A program made the translations under genes and the position numbers. A stretch of 64,000 nucleotides of DNA, from assembly GCA_001897525.1 (NCBI GenBank), contig MKTB01000017.1, positions 1-64,000 of the forward strand. The letters run 5' to 3'. The notes beneath the pieces are model-generated. The model saw only the letters and a program-made list of their open reading frames with translations, was not told where the DNA came from and made no database searches. Below, piece after piece: positions 24,998-33,803 of the stretch. This DNA is from Bacteroidetes bacterium 43-16. GTDB lineage: Bacteria > Bacteroidota > Bacteroidia > Chitinophagales > Chitinophagaceae. Position 1 is the first letter of the stretch. The number at the start of each line of letters is the position of its first letter.

Positions 24998-25051
24998 CTT
25001 CTAATCGTAAAGATGGCTAAATTAGTAAAAATGCAAAGTGCGTGCTATTAT

Positions 25052-25417
25052 TTATGCCTGCTGATTGAATAAACGTTTAGTGAGTTCGGGGAAGCGGTAG
25101 GCTGCAGCCAGCCATACGATGACCTGGATAATGGCCGGGGTCCATACAGCCTGGTTGTTGATGAAGTGTGCTGCCATAGCGCCACCCAGGTAGGCTACAG
25201 CCAGCAGGGTAGCCACGATGCCCGTTCTCCGGAAAAGCCAGAGGGCTACAATGACCAGTTCTGTTATGCCCAGTATGATTATGTTTTGTGTGCCACCGAG
25301 GGCTTTGGCCATTTCTATGGCCTGTGCTCCGCCTGATAGTTTTGTTACGCCACTTGCGGCCAGGAGTAATGCTACGATTGCGGTAAGTACCCAGTAAAGG
25401 ATTTTGTTGGTCTTCAT
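25052..25417 (-). CDS. DoxX-like membrane protein
   Basis: A 121-residue protein with four membrane segments matching the DoxX-like family (ALLLAASGVTKLSGG near the start; ITELVIVALWLFRRTG; YLGGAMAAHFINNQ). Such proteins are common partners of HxlR regulators and are linked to redox or quinone stress. It is divergent from the HxlR gene with 90 bases between starts. Confidence 0.85.
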   Translation of the reverse strand: MKTNKILYWVLTAIVALLLAASGVTKLSGGAQAIEMAKALGGTQNIIILGITELVIVALWLFRRTGIVATLLAVAYLGGAMAAHFINNQAVWTPAIIQVIVWLAAAYRFPELTKRLFNQQA

Positions 25418-25435
25418 GATTTTTAATTTAGGTCA

Positions 25436-25464
25436 CAAAAGTAATTTTAATTACTATACCTTTG
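25436..25464. promoter_or_regulatory. Divergent DoxX/HxlR promoter region
   Basis: TACTTTTG on the minus strand (within 25436-25443) and TACCTTTG on the plus strand (25457-25464) are TAnnTTTG elements for the DoxX-like and HxlR genes. Between them is GTAATTTTAATTAC (25441-25454), a short palindrome and a plausible HxlR site. GTTAC/GTAAC half-sites recur up to 25507. Confidence 0.6.
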
Positions 25465-25507
25465 TAATCTGTTACATAAAGGATAGTAGTTACATAAATG
25501 TTACTAT

Positions 25508-25864
25508 ATGATAAAACAATCAGTGCAGCATACAGAGGCTTCCTGCAAGAAAGCCCGGCTGGCGATCCAGGACACTTTAGATGTGGTGGGTGGCAAGTGG
25601 AAATTGGTATTGATCACCGTTTTAAGGGATGGCAAAAGAAAGTTCAATGAACTGTCCCGTGATGCGGGAATCAGCCCGCGTATTCTTTCCAAAGAATTGC
25701 AGGAGCTGGAGACCAATGGTCTTGTGCACCGGACGGTATGCAATACCAAACCGGTGACGGTGGAGTATTCGCTAACGGACTATAGCGAGACTTTATCGGA
25801 AGTGATCGTAGCCATGCATAAATGGGGCATGGCGCACAGAGACAAGATCATTAGCGGCCATTAG
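25508..25864 (+). CDS. HxlR-family winged-helix regulator
   Basis: A 118-residue HxlR protein. It has ALDVVGGKWKLVLITVL-like beginning (DVVGGKWKLVLI, about 28-39), RKFNELSRDAGISPRILSKELQELE and the wing VEYSLTDYSETL. A single Cys near residue 17 could be a redox sensor. It faces the DoxX-like gene and probably represses it. Confidence 0.88.
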   Translation: MIKQSVQHTEASCKKARLAIQDTLDVVGGKWKLVLITVLRDGKRKFNELSRDAGISPRILSKELQELETNGLVHRTVCNTKPVTVEYSLTDYSETLSEVIVAMHKWGMAHRDKIISGH

Positions 25865-25888
25865 GAAAGGTATTATCGCTCGCTTTTA

Positions 25889-26749
25889 CTATTTTGAATA
25901 AGCTGTTTTAGGATATAGTTTTTTGAATGCATTGTAAACGGCCTGGTGTATAACGGTAGAGTGCAGTTCTTCGGGCATATAGTCAAATACGGAATGGATG
26001 TTTTTGTTTTTACGGATGACCTGGTTCAAAGATGCTGCGGCGGCATACATTCGTGTATCTTCTTCTTTGCTGGGCACACCCAGGTAAACATTTACCGGCT
26101 TTTTTAAATGGGTAGACAATAAGCGCGCTGCATGGTTCAGCAGAGATCCCCCGTCCCACCAGAGGCTTGGACTGATGATGATATAATCGTCAAACAAAGC
26201 AGGACGTTTTAAGAGTACTTCTGTGGCAAACAGCCCGGCCAGGGACTCCCCGATAATCGTCCGCTTAGAGCCCACGGAATAGTTTTTATTGAGATAAGGT
26301 TGCAATTCTTTTTCAATAAAGTTCATGTAGGCTTCGGAGCCTCCGTATTTAGGGAAGCCGGATGCGGGGAAGCCTTCTTTTTTAAGGAAATCAAGGTTCT
26401 TCACGGCAAAGGTAAAATCCTGTTTCCTGGTATTGCCTGCTATACCTACGACAATACTTGGCGGAAAGCGTGCGATCCAGGACTGTGTATTGAAGCGGAC
26501 AATGCCGGTGAGGTGCAGGAAATCTTCTTCCAGCCCACCATCGAGTATATAAATGACGGGATATTTTACCGTATCATTTGCCTGGTAGTTTTCAGGCAGG
26601 TAGATATTGATTGTCCGGTCTTCTTTTAAATAGGAAGAAGCCAGGTTTATGGAATGACCTATTGTTATTGGTTTTTCGCCTGTTTGCGCGCGGCAAAAAC
26701 AAGTATATAGCAATGCCAGGGAAAATAGTAGTGTCCTGTATTTATTCAT
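25889..26749 (-). CDS. Secreted alpha/beta-hydrolase esterase
   Basis: A 286-residue protein with a signal peptide (cleavage near CRAQ, residue 21) and the putative-esterase (Fes/IroE-like) fold. It has DRTINIYLPENY, then YPVIYILDGG, then the nucleophile elbow IGESLAGLFA and a SPSLWWDGG segment. A His in EELHSTVIHQA can complete the triad. It is probably an extracytoplasmic ester hydrolase. Substrate is unknown. Confidence 0.87.
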   Translation of the reverse strand: MNKYRTLLFSLALLYTCFCRAQTGEKPITIGHSINLASSYLKEDRTINIYLPENYQANDTVKYPVIYILDGGLEEDFLHLTGIVRFNTQSWIARFPPSIVVGIAGNTRKQDFTFAVKNLDFLKKEGFPASGFPKYGGSEAYMNFIEKELQPYLNKNYSVGSKRTIIGESLAGLFATEVLLKRPALFDDYIIISPSLWWDGGSLLNHAARLLSTHLKKPVNVYLGVPSKEEDTRMYAAAASLNQVIRKNKNIHSVFDYMPEELHSTVIHQAVYNAFKKLYPKTAYSK

Positions 26750-26792
26750 GTCTTTTATTATTTTTTACCGGGGGTAAACCGGTTGTTATCTA

Positions 26793-27311
26793 TTATAGTA
26801 TTGCCTGTATTTTGTTGTGTACTTCTTGTATCCGTTCGGTCAATGTGCCGCTTATTGTAATTATCTCATTGTCGAGATCGCCGATCCATTCCTGTAGTAG
26901 ATCATCTACTTCCTGTCTTAAACGGGGAAGGTCTGTATCCTGGCATAATATCCGGTCGGGCGTTTCTATAGGGACAAATACTAAAAGGTCGATCTGCTCC
27001 ATAGCGGCCAGCATTTCCTGGTAGTACATCTGTATATTTTTGTCTTTACCTGTTACATAAATATAGGCCAATAAATCCAGGGGACAACGATCAAAGATGA
27101 TGTCTTCGGAACTGTTTGCTATTTGTTGCAGGGAGTGCCTGAACTGCGCCAGGTAATCTTCTGCTGTGGGTATTTCGGGGAACAAATATCCTTTTGCTTC
27201 CAGTTGCAGATAGGGTTCTTCTATGAAATGATAGTGGGGCAGAAGTTCTGTGCCTGCTTCTGCTAAGCTTGTTTTGCCCACCCTGTGGCTGCCTGTAAAT
27301 GCGATGCGCAT
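26793..27311 (-). CDS. P-loop ATPase/kinase-like protein
   Basis: A 172-residue AAA-type single-domain protein. It starts with the P-loop AFTGSHRVGKTSLAEAG (residues 3-19), then DIIFDRCPLDLLAYIYV as the lid or Walker B-like part. The shape resembles small nucleoside or metabolite kinases annotated as AAA-family ATPases. The substrate is unknown. Confidence 0.78.
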   Translation of the reverse strand: MRIAFTGSHRVGKTSLAEAGTELLPHYHFIEEPYLQLEAKGYLFPEIPTAEDYLAQFRHSLQQIANSSEDIIFDRCPLDLLAYIYVTGKDKNIQMYYQEMLAAMEQIDLLVFVPIETPDRILCQDTDLPRLRQEVDDLLQEWIGDLDNEIITISGTLTERIQEVHNKIQAIL

Positions 27312-27355
27312 AGTTTATCTCTTAATTTTGTTTAGTTCATTTTATTGTGCAGCGA

Positions 27356-27931
27356 TCAAAATGATTTCGGCTTTTTTTGCTCTGCGGCAAGTGTTGCCAT
27401 TTCATTAATGCGTTTTTCCCGTGTTGCTGCCTGTCGTGCCGCCTTTATCCGGTACAGCATCATTTTCTTTATACTCTTGCTGAGTCCCATAAAATAATCC
27501 ATTGCTCCTTTATGCTGTTTTAGGGCTGCTTCGAGGTCATCAGGGATGATCAGGTCCTCAATGTCGTCTAAAATAGTCCAGGAGCCATTTTGTTTGGCTA
27601 TTTCTATAATAGCATGACCAGCAGGTTTCATTAAGCCGGCATCGATCAGCCTGTCCACTTTTTCTTTATTGATCTTAGACCAGGTGCTTTTCGCTTTTCG
27701 TTTACTGAAAAACTGGTGTGCGGTATGCTCGTCTACTTTGACTTTTTTACTGTCGATCCAGCCATAGCAAAGGGCTACATCCACGGCTTCAGACCAGGTA
27801 ATGGTTTTCCTGCCCGATTTTTTGGCATGAAAGACCAGCCATACGGCCTGCTCTGAAAGATGGTTTTTGTCTAACCATTTTCTCCAGGCAGTCATGGTTT
27901 CGGGGTAAAATACAGGGGTATCTTTGCTCAT
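27356..27931 (-). CDS. YdeI/OmpD-associated family protein
   Basis: A 191-residue protein of the YdeI family. It has MTAWRKWLDKNHLSEQAVWLVF, then WSEAVDVALCYGWIDSKK and FFSKRKAKSTWSKINKEKV, with a C-terminal helical EKRINEMATLAAE tail. Length and motif order are normal. Function is unknown; other members are linked to bacteriocin or stress tolerance. Confidence 0.85.
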   Translation of the reverse strand: MSKDTPVFYPETMTAWRKWLDKNHLSEQAVWLVFHAKKSGRKTITWSEAVDVALCYGWIDSKKVKVDEHTAHQFFSKRKAKSTWSKINKEKVDRLIDAGLMKPAGHAIIEIAKQNGSWTILDDIEDLIIPDDLEAALKQHKGAMDYFMGLSKSIKKMMLYRIKAARQAATREKRINEMATLAAEQKKPKSF

Positions 27932-28011
27932 GTTATAGACCTTATTAAGTTTACCGGGTAAAAATAGGCTGGATCAGGGACAAGCCTATGTCAGCAGTAA
28001 AACGGTTTACA

Positions 28012-28590
28012 TTAACTTTTATAATCAAAATCTTTGACCTTGATCTTGCACATAGCTCCGGTGGCCGGGTTGTGCCAGACAATACCTTCAATCCCGGTAT
28101 TATTACCAAATTTTGATTGTTGCTCCGGCAGCCATTTTTTCAAACCTTCGAAATCTGTAGGTACTTGCTCATAGCTCACTTTTTGCCGCCAATCCGGCAG
28201 GGAGAAGAAAAATAAAGTATGGCCTTCTAATTGGAGGGGATTTCCCTGGATCTTTTCACCCAATGCCTCGGCGCTCCATTCACCGTCAGGGACTGATGAA
28301 AAATTGGTATTACTTAGTGCTTCAAAAAGGTAGCTGTCTGCTTTATCCTGTGGGTCTGCATCTACATACCAGGGATCTTTAATTCCATTTGCTTTTTGCT
28401 GCTTATCTGGATTCCTTCTTTTCTCAAGCCTTACTACGGTATGATTCCGGACCGTAACACGCACATTAGTACCGTCTAATTTTTCGGTAGCTAATGAATT
28501 TTTAAAATCAAAATCTTCAAGGACCAACTTTGGATTGACCTTGCGGTCGGTATCCCAGTTACGGTCGAAAATTGTAGGTATTTTTTCCAT
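28012..28590 (-). CDS. Compact RNA ligase-like nucleotidyltransferase
   Basis: A 192-residue protein carrying the covalent nucleotidyltransferase motifs of ATP-dependent RNA ligases. Motif I is EKLDGTN with catalytic Lys37, motif III-like is GEWSAEALGEKIQGN (103-117), IIIa is LFFFSLPDW, IV is IEGIVW (167-172) and V is CKIKVKDFDY (181-190). It consists of little more than the adenylation core, with no visible C-terminal specificity domain. It would join RNA ends through AMP intermediates. No kinase or methylase partner is adjacent. Confidence 0.8.
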   Translation of the reverse strand: MEKIPTIFDRNWDTDRKVNPKLVLEDFDFKNSLATEKLDGTNVRVTVRNHTVVRLEKRRNPDKQQKANGIKDPWYVDADPQDKADSYLFEALSNTNFSSVPDGEWSAEALGEKIQGNPLQLEGHTLFFFSLPDWRQKVSYEQVPTDFEGLKKWLPEQQSKFGNNTGIEGIVWHNPATGAMCKIKVKDFDYKS

Positions 28591-28624
28591 TTTTATTGAT
28601 TATTTTATAATTGAATATTCCTGT

Positions 28625-29086
28625 TTACACCTCTGTTTGGTAGATCCTCGAGCTTTCTCCCCAGGGATGATATCCTTGCCCGATATACTTAAAACCGAAT
28701 TTTTCATAATAAGCTGTAAGATCGGTACAAAGATTCAGATATTTAAAGCCAAAAGCCTTTGTGTCTTTTTTTGCCTGTTCGATCAATAAAGCGCTATAGT
28801 TATTGCCGCGGTATTGCTCCTCGATAAACAAGGCACAGAGCCAGGGATAGAGGTCCATCCGGCTGATAAAATCATTGGTGATGAGTCCGGCACAACCTAT
28901 GATCGTACCGTCGCTTTCCAATAAATACCACTGTGGTAATGCCTGTCCGGCATCAATACTGTGGCTGATGCAGTCTTCATAAATAAGCGGATCGATTTCC
29001 GGCTAGCTGTTTTGTAAATAGCGGACGGCTTGCTCTTTATATTCGGGATCGTTTCTTAACGAGATAATGTTCTGTTTATTTTTCAT
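28625..29086 (-). pseudogene. GNAT acetyltransferase gene with an in-frame stop
   Basis: Reading from the ATG at 29086 gives a normal GNAT beginning (IISLRNDPEYKEQAVRYLQ), an in-frame TAG at 29003-29005, then the rest in the same frame: [30 protein letters not shown], the acetyl-CoA loop [15 protein letters not shown] and [20 protein letters not shown]. The stop stands where relatives as I recall them often have Trp, so one base change from TGG would explain it. The start overlaps the end of the upstream lipoprotein gene by 11 bases. A short product from the TTG at 28921 is possible but would lack the N-terminal strands. Confidence 0.8.
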
Positions 29087-30050
29087 AGTATTCAAATGCG
29101 TCTATAATGTCCAGGTATGCGCCGTCGAAACCGGCATCTATTATTCTTTTTAAGTAGGAGGCATCATTGCCGTAGATAATGTTTTGCCAGGCGCTGTCCC
29201 AATATTTAACCTTGAAATTGCCTGCCCAGGCAGGGTTTTCTTTATCCAGCCATGCCGGGGGATGATTGCGCCAGCTGCTTTGCCAGTAGTAGCGGTATTG
29301 TTCTGCCTCTCCAACCGAGATATAACAGATGACCATTCTTTTTCCACCATTGTCCTTGTTTCTAAGCTGGTTGATCTCTGCTGCGGTAAAGCTGATATTG
29401 TCTGAAATAAACAGGTCCATGAGGAGCAGGTCGTAATTGGTTGCCGTGACGGCATCAATGAATGCCTCTTTTGTGTTGAAGGCATCCGGGTTGATCAGGT
29501 AAAGAAAGTTCCTGGCCTGGGCCAGATTGCTTATGATGCCTGCATTTTCATTATGTAATGGCGAGGCCGGTATCGCATTCAGTGTTCTTTTGTTGGCGGC
29601 AAAAGAAATATAGCCTGCATCAGAGTTCTGGCGGTAGGAGCTGATCACTTTTGATGGCGTAGCGCAATAATCGGTGACCAGGATCACTTTCCCTGCATTT
29701 TTGGATATATCCAGCAATGCCCTTAAATAATTATTGTCTTTGGCAGGGGTGGCCTGATCATCTTTCTTGTAGCCGAAAAACAGGTCTTCCTGTCCGTTGC
29801 CATCAATAGCATCGAGGTAGGACTTGTGTGGCTGCCCTGAGCTGGCACCATTGTCGCTGACGAGTTCGATACCGTTCTGTGGAATGATAATAAAACCCGG
29901 TTTAATGGATTTGGCGTAGGCACTGATGCTGATGACCAGTTCGCGCATCTGTTGTTTGTAACTGCTTTCATTATCTTCGGAAGTATTGTTCTTCTTACAG
30001 GAAATCAGGAATAAGCCTATTGCTAATAGTATGGTGCTGTATCTGTTCAT
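29076..30050 (-). CDS. Lipoprotein, TM1410/GH114-like (endo-alpha-1,4-polygalactosaminidase type)
   Basis: About 324 residues with lipobox FLISC near residue 18 from the ATG at 30050, then a TIM-barrel of the TM1410/GH114 type. It has KPGFIIIPQNGIEL, then VTDYCAT, then MVICYISVGEAEQYRYYW and DAGFDGAYLDIIDAFEYY, which holds the conserved acidic pair. It would hydrolyse an exopolysaccharide from the cell surface. The family and substrate are inferred from motifs. The last bases overlap the GNAT pseudogene start. Confidence 0.82.
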   Translation of the reverse strand: MNRYSTILLAIGLFLISCKKNNTSEDNESSYKQQMRELVISISAYAKSIKPGFIIIPQNGIELVSDNGASSGQPHKSYLDAIDGNGQEDLFFGYKKDDQATPAKDNNYLRALLDISKNAGKVILVTDYCATPSKVISSYRQNSDAGYISFAANKRTLNAIPASPLHNENAGIISNLAQARNFLYLINPDAFNTKEAFIDAVTATNYDLLLMDLFISDNISFTAAEINQLRNKDNGGKRMVICYISVGEAEQYRYYWQSSWRNHPPAWLDKENPAWAGNFKVKYWDSAWQNIIYGNDASYLKRIIDAGFDGAYLDIIDAFEYYEK

Positions 30051-30084
30051 GTGCTGCGTTTTATTGAAATGTGTTCCTTCAAAA

Positions 30085-30750
30085 TCAGGGTTGGTAAGGG
30101 AGTTCCAGTTGATCAAAATCTTTGATGGCAGAGAGTTTGATGCGTTTTGTGATCATTATATTGCTCCAGGTCTCTTTGAATACTTCTTCACCGCTTTCGG
30201 CATCCGGATCGGTATTTACTTTTTCCTGTTTCTTCTTGGTCAGGAAATTGATACTGGTGGTACTGCTGATGACCGCACCGCCATTGCTTTCATCATACCC
30301 GATCAGTTCAAAATCTGAATCTTTGAAGCGGAAGGTATAAGCCCAATAGCCGTATCGTCCATGTGCATAATGGACATAAAGGTTGCCTTTCTTGATATCT
30401 ACCATGAGTTCCGGTGCATAGTAAACACCGCCGTCCTCGTTTTCGGAAGAAAAGCAGTTGTAGTTTTTCACTGCCAGTTCATAGTGGTCTTTTTTGTTGA
30501 AGAGTATAATGATGCCACGGCGGTTGCGGTCTAGGCTGCCGCGGTATTCATCTTTGATCACTTTACTTTTGTCGGTGCCTTTAATGATGAGTACCTTGTC
30601 TTCAAGACCGTCTTTGTTCAGGTCTCCGCTTAGCTGTTCAAAGAGCACATAGCCTTTAGGGATAAAGAAGGAAATGTCTTTGCCAGCCTTGGTTTGGCTA
30701 AACAGCATAGGGGCAAAGCACAGGCAGAGGATAGTGAGTATTCTTTTCAT
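30085..30750 (-). CDS. Secreted protein with Ca-binding-like DxNxDG repeat
   Basis: A 221-residue protein with a signal peptide (MKRILTILCLCFAPMLFS). It has a DLNKDGLEDKV motif typical of FG-GAP or EF-hand-like calcium loops (about 43-53) and a beta-rich body with YYAPELMVDIKKGNLYVHYAHGRYG-type strands. No enzyme family is recognised. It is 34 bases upstream of the TM1410-like lipoprotein gene, likely in the same transcript. Confidence 0.7.
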   Translation of the reverse strand: MKRILTILCLCFAPMLFSQTKAGKDISFFIPKGYVLFEQLSGDLNKDGLEDKVLIIKGTDKSKVIKDEYRGSLDRNRRGIIILFNKKDHYELAVKNYNCFSSENEDGGVYYAPELMVDIKKGNLYVHYAHGRYGYWAYTFRFKDSDFELIGYDESNGGAVISSTTSINFLTKKKQEKVNTDPDAESGEEVFKETWSNIMITKRIKLSAIKDFDQLELPYQP

Positions 30751-30782
30751 TGTTAGCTATAATTATCTTTGATCAATGTGTT

Positions 30783-32153
30783 TTATTGAATAGATTTCAA
30801 CAGGGATTCTGTTGTTGACTTGTGCTGATTGATGATGATCAGCTGGCTTTTGTCTGCCAGTAAAGTTTTATAAGCAAAATCTTCTTTTGGCTTAAAGGAC
30901 CGGTTTTTTAATTCCTTAAATTTACTTTGGATCAGGGATAGTTTCCCGGCATGATCTTGTGTTACTATAATGACTTTTGTCAGCGGTGTCTGTTGCATTT
31001 TTTCAATGGTGGCAGCCGTAAGTTCTGTTTCATACTCTGCATAGGAGCGATACCGGAAGATACGGTTGATGGTGTTGAAATCATTATTATTTGCTGCAAT
31101 GACATAGCGGTAGGCCATTATATGCTCTGGCTCATTGATCCATCCTGGAAAATTGGTTGCGTATAGTTTGATGTATTGGTCTATGAAATTTTTGTCGATC
31201 GCTTTGTGTTCACTGATGTAGGTTTTGACTAAGGGATAGATCTTCCTGGCCATTAGATCGATATACTTATGGTAATACCAGTCGTTGTTATCCTGGTGCC
31301 CGGATAGTTGCTCATATACATAGCCATTGCCAAGTGCCGTAGCTAATACCTCATTCAGGAGCAGGTAAGCGTAGTTGCTGCAAGTGGATTTGTTTTCTTT
31401 AAAATACTGAACGATGTTGGTTTTTAGGTTAAGCGGCTGCTCATCGTAGACAATATGGTAGATCTCGTGCAGCATCACGCTGAACAGGTCTTTGTAATCT
31501 TTCAGGCTGGGCTGCACGGCACATACAAAATTGTTATAAAAAGCCTGCCCGGTAAACCAATCGGCATCCGGGAAGGGATACAAAGCGATCTCTAAAGGGA
31601 TAGTACTGTCCCATGCTGCATCATAAAATTGTAAGCCGGTTTCAAAATAGCCTTCTACCTGCTGGACTTTTGCGTACGCACGGATGTCCTGTAGTTGTTG
31701 TTCAAATTTTTCTTTATTCCGATCATAGATGAGTTCATTATACACCGGGATAAAAGCAGCCATGCTTGCGGTAAGCTCATTCAGTGTATTGATGGGCAAT
31801 ATCCCGATGGAGCGGAGCTTGAAATCATGGAGGCCATTGGCTTCTATCATATTTTTTTTCAGGATATCCCGGGTTTGCATAGGTATTTTTGAAGCATAGG
31901 GATAGGCTTCATAGGAATAGCTGTAGTCTATGGTTAATTGCTCAAAACTTTTAATGATTTCTTTATAGTGATCGGTATGATATTTAGACTGTTCAAATTT
32001 TGTTTTAAATACATTCTCCGGGGAATGTGCGGAAAGGTTTTGCATAAAAACAAATACCGCCAGCGGCTCAGAGTACTTAATATTAAAAGTTGTCTGGCCA
32101 GCAAAAGCGCAGGTGCTTATGAATAATAAGGCCAGTAATAGTTTAAATTTCAT
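30783..32153 (-). CDS. Secreted HExxH-type zinc metalloprotease-like protein
   Basis: A 456-residue protein with a signal peptide (cleavage near AFAG). It has a gluzincin-like zinc motif LHEIYHIVYDE (HExxH) and, about 40 residues later, LLLNEVLATALGNGY, whose Glu is a candidate third ligand. The rest is helical and not of a family I recognise. It may be a peptidase acting outside the inner membrane. It is 33 bases upstream of the DxNxDG protein gene. Confidence 0.7.
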   Translation of the reverse strand: MKFKLLLALLFISTCAFAGQTTFNIKYSEPLAVFVFMQNLSAHSPENVFKTKFEQSKYHTDHYKEIIKSFEQLTIDYSYSYEAYPYASKIPMQTRDILKKNMIEANGLHDFKLRSIGILPINTLNELTASMAAFIPVYNELIYDRNKEKFEQQLQDIRAYAKVQQVEGYFETGLQFYDAAWDSTIPLEIALYPFPDADWFTGQAFYNNFVCAVQPSLKDYKDLFSVMLHEIYHIVYDEQPLNLKTNIVQYFKENKSTCSNYAYLLLNEVLATALGNGYVYEQLSGHQDNNDWYYHKYIDLMARKIYPLVKTYISEHKAIDKNFIDQYIKLYATNFPGWINEPEHIMAYRYVIAANNNDFNTINRIFRYRSYAEYETELTAATIEKMQQTPLTKVIIVTQDHAGKLSLIQSKFKELKNRSFKPKEDFAYKTLLADKSQLIIINQHKSTTESLLKSIQ

Positions 32154-32415
32154 GATCTATGTATTCGTTTTCAATATTTTTTAATGCTGTGGTAAATATA
32201 AGTGGAAAGTTGTAAGAAAGGCCTGTGTTGCTTCACACACTGCTTATCTTTGATGCACTGATTAAAGACTGTATACATTGTTTGATATTAAAGGCGAAAA
32301 TGAAAATGGATAAAAATAATAAATTGTAAAGCTGTACTTATAAAACGTAATAGTCGGTCTGTTTTTTCTAATGCTTCAAATTTAATCAATACTCCTTTAA
32401 TACAGAACTGATGAT

Positions 32416-33621
32416 CTATTGCAGTTCGTATAAATCTCTTTTCCCGATTTTTATTTTAGTTCCCTTTTCTAATGGGATCCTGTTTTGAAAATCGGTCATT
32501 TTTTGATCATTAATTTGTACTGCATCACTTTCGATTAGTCTCTTTATCGCTGATCTTGACTGCCCTGGTTTTAAATGCAGACATAGATCAATTAATGAGA
32601 TCATATTGTTATCGCTGTCCATTGTGTCTAAAGCTACGGGTTCAAAGACTTTCTCCGCAATATTTTTGCTCTGGAACTGGGCACTGAAAAAGTCATCGGC
32701 TGCTTGCGCTGCTACAGTATCATGGTATTGGCTGATGATATTCTGCGCGATCATTTTTTTGATGTTCATCGGGTTCTCTCCTTGTGCTAATTGCTCCAGC
32801 ATCGTTTGCTTTTTAGCAGCGGAAAAATCAGTGGCCAGGTCCAGGAACTCTTCAATCAGGCTATCGGGTATAGACATGGTTTTGCCGAACATTTCATTAG
32901 GCTCATCAGTCAGGCCGATGGTATTGTTCAGGGATTTGCTCATCTTTTCTTTGCCGTCCAGCCCTTTCAGCAAGGGCATACAAATAACAATTTGCGGGTT
33001 CATGCCAAAATGCTCCTGCAATTGACGGCCCATAGTACAGTTGAACAGTTGATCGGTACCGCCCATTTCAATATCGGCCTTAATGTGCACGGAGTCGAAA
33101 CCTTGCAGGATAGGGTACACCAGCTCATGCATCGCAATGGGCGTATTTTCGGTGAAGCGTTTATTGAAGTCATTACGGTGCATTAACTGTGCCAGGGTCA
33201 CATGGGACAGCAATTGTATCGCTTCGGCAAAAGACAGTCCGGATAGCCAGGCATCATTAAACACGATCTCTGCCTTATCTGTATCGATGATCCTGGATAA
33301 CTGTTCCAGGTAAGTAGCAGCATTCTGCTGCACCGCCCCGGCAGATAAAGGTTGCCTGCTTTTGTTCTTCCCCGTAGGGTCGCCGATCCTTGCCGTAAAG
33401 CTACCCACAAGGATCACTACCTGGTGGCCCAGGTCCTGGAACTGGCGGAGTTTTTTCAATACCACGGCATGACCCAGGTGCAGATCGGGTGCGGTAGGAT
33501 CGAAGCCCAGTTTGATGACCAGTTTACGGTTTTCCTTTGCGGCTTGTTCCAGTTTCTCTTCCAGGCCGTTTTCGGGTAGTATGATGGCTACATTTGCTTT
33601 GAGTTGTTGTATCGTTTCCAT
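32416..33621 (-). CDS. tyrS: Tyrosyl-tRNA synthetase
   Basis: A 401-residue class I synthetase that charges tRNA-Tyr. It has the HIGH-type motif HLGH (48-51), the tyrosine-site block GGTDQLFN, the KMSKS motif (226-230) and a C-terminal S4 RNA-binding domain with SAIKRLIESDAVQIN. The start is the ATG at 33621; an upstream in-frame extension would run through a terminator. The gene is preceded by a 175-base leader with a Tyr-rich ORF and an intrinsic terminator ending 12 bases before the start, which suggests control by tRNA-Tyr charging. Confidence 0.96.
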   Translation of the reverse strand: METIQQLKANVAIILPENGLEEKLEQAAKENRKLVIKLGFDPTAPDLHLGHAVVLKKLRQFQDLGHQVVILVGSFTARIGDPTGKNKSRQPLSAGAVQQNAATYLEQLSRIIDTDKAEIVFNDAWLSGLSFAEAIQLLSHVTLAQLMHRNDFNKRFTENTPIAMHELVYPILQGFDSVHIKADIEMGGTDQLFNCTMGRQLQEHFGMNPQIVICMPLLKGLDGKEKMSKSLNNTIGLTDEPNEMFGKTMSIPDSLIEEFLDLATDFSAAKKQTMLEQLAQGENPMNIKKMIAQNIISQYHDTVAAQAADDFFSAQFQSKNIAEKVFEPVALDTMDSDNNMISLIDLCLHLKPGQSRSAIKRLIESDAVQINDQKMTDFQNRIPLEKGTKIKIGKRDLYELQ

Positions 33622-33633
33622 TTTTTTTGACAA

Positions 33634-33663
33634 TAAAAAAAGCCCGGGCGTATGCCCGGGCTT
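33634..33663 (-). terminator. Intrinsic terminator (attenuator) just upstream of tyrS
   Basis: On the minus strand, a perfect 10-base stem AAGCCCGGGC / GCCCGGGCTT (33654-33663 and 33640-33649) with a four-base loop is followed by a run of six T (33639-33634). It lies 12 bases before the tyrS start, in the direction of tyrS transcription, so full-length tyrS mRNA requires readthrough. Confidence 0.9.
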
Positions 33664-33690
33664 CAAGGTTATGTAAATAATATGATATAC

Positions 33691-33795
33691 TTATTGGTTT
33701 ATGATAACATATGAACACATCCTTCCCGGGCAGCTTATTCCGTAATAATAAGTGCTGAAAAATGGGAGGCGTAATATGTTGTTCAAATGTTTCAC
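33691..33795 (-). CDS. Candidate Tyr-rich leader peptide of tyrS
   Basis: A 34-residue ORF in the tyrS leader with three consecutive Tyr codons, TAT TAT TAC (33750-33742), inside PFFSTYYYGIS, plus one later Tyr. The first possible start is GTG at 33795, almost at the predicted transcription start; a TTG at 33786 would give 31 residues. Ribosome stalling at the Tyr codons would leave 33732-33721 free to pair with the terminator's first arm. Translation is not proven. Confidence 0.7.
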   Translation of the reverse strand: MKHLNNILRLPFFSTYYYGISCPGRMCSYVIINQ

Positions 33796-33803
33796 TGTGT
33801 CTG

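Noticed and set aside
33524-33718. A second Tyr-containing frame in the tyrS leader running through the terminator into tyrS
   Set aside because: Its Tyr codons are scattered and it starts with GTG inside the other ORF. It would translate the terminator stem and overlap tyrS. The frame with the Tyr triplet and correct spacing to the antiterminator is a better leader, though I cannot exclude this one.
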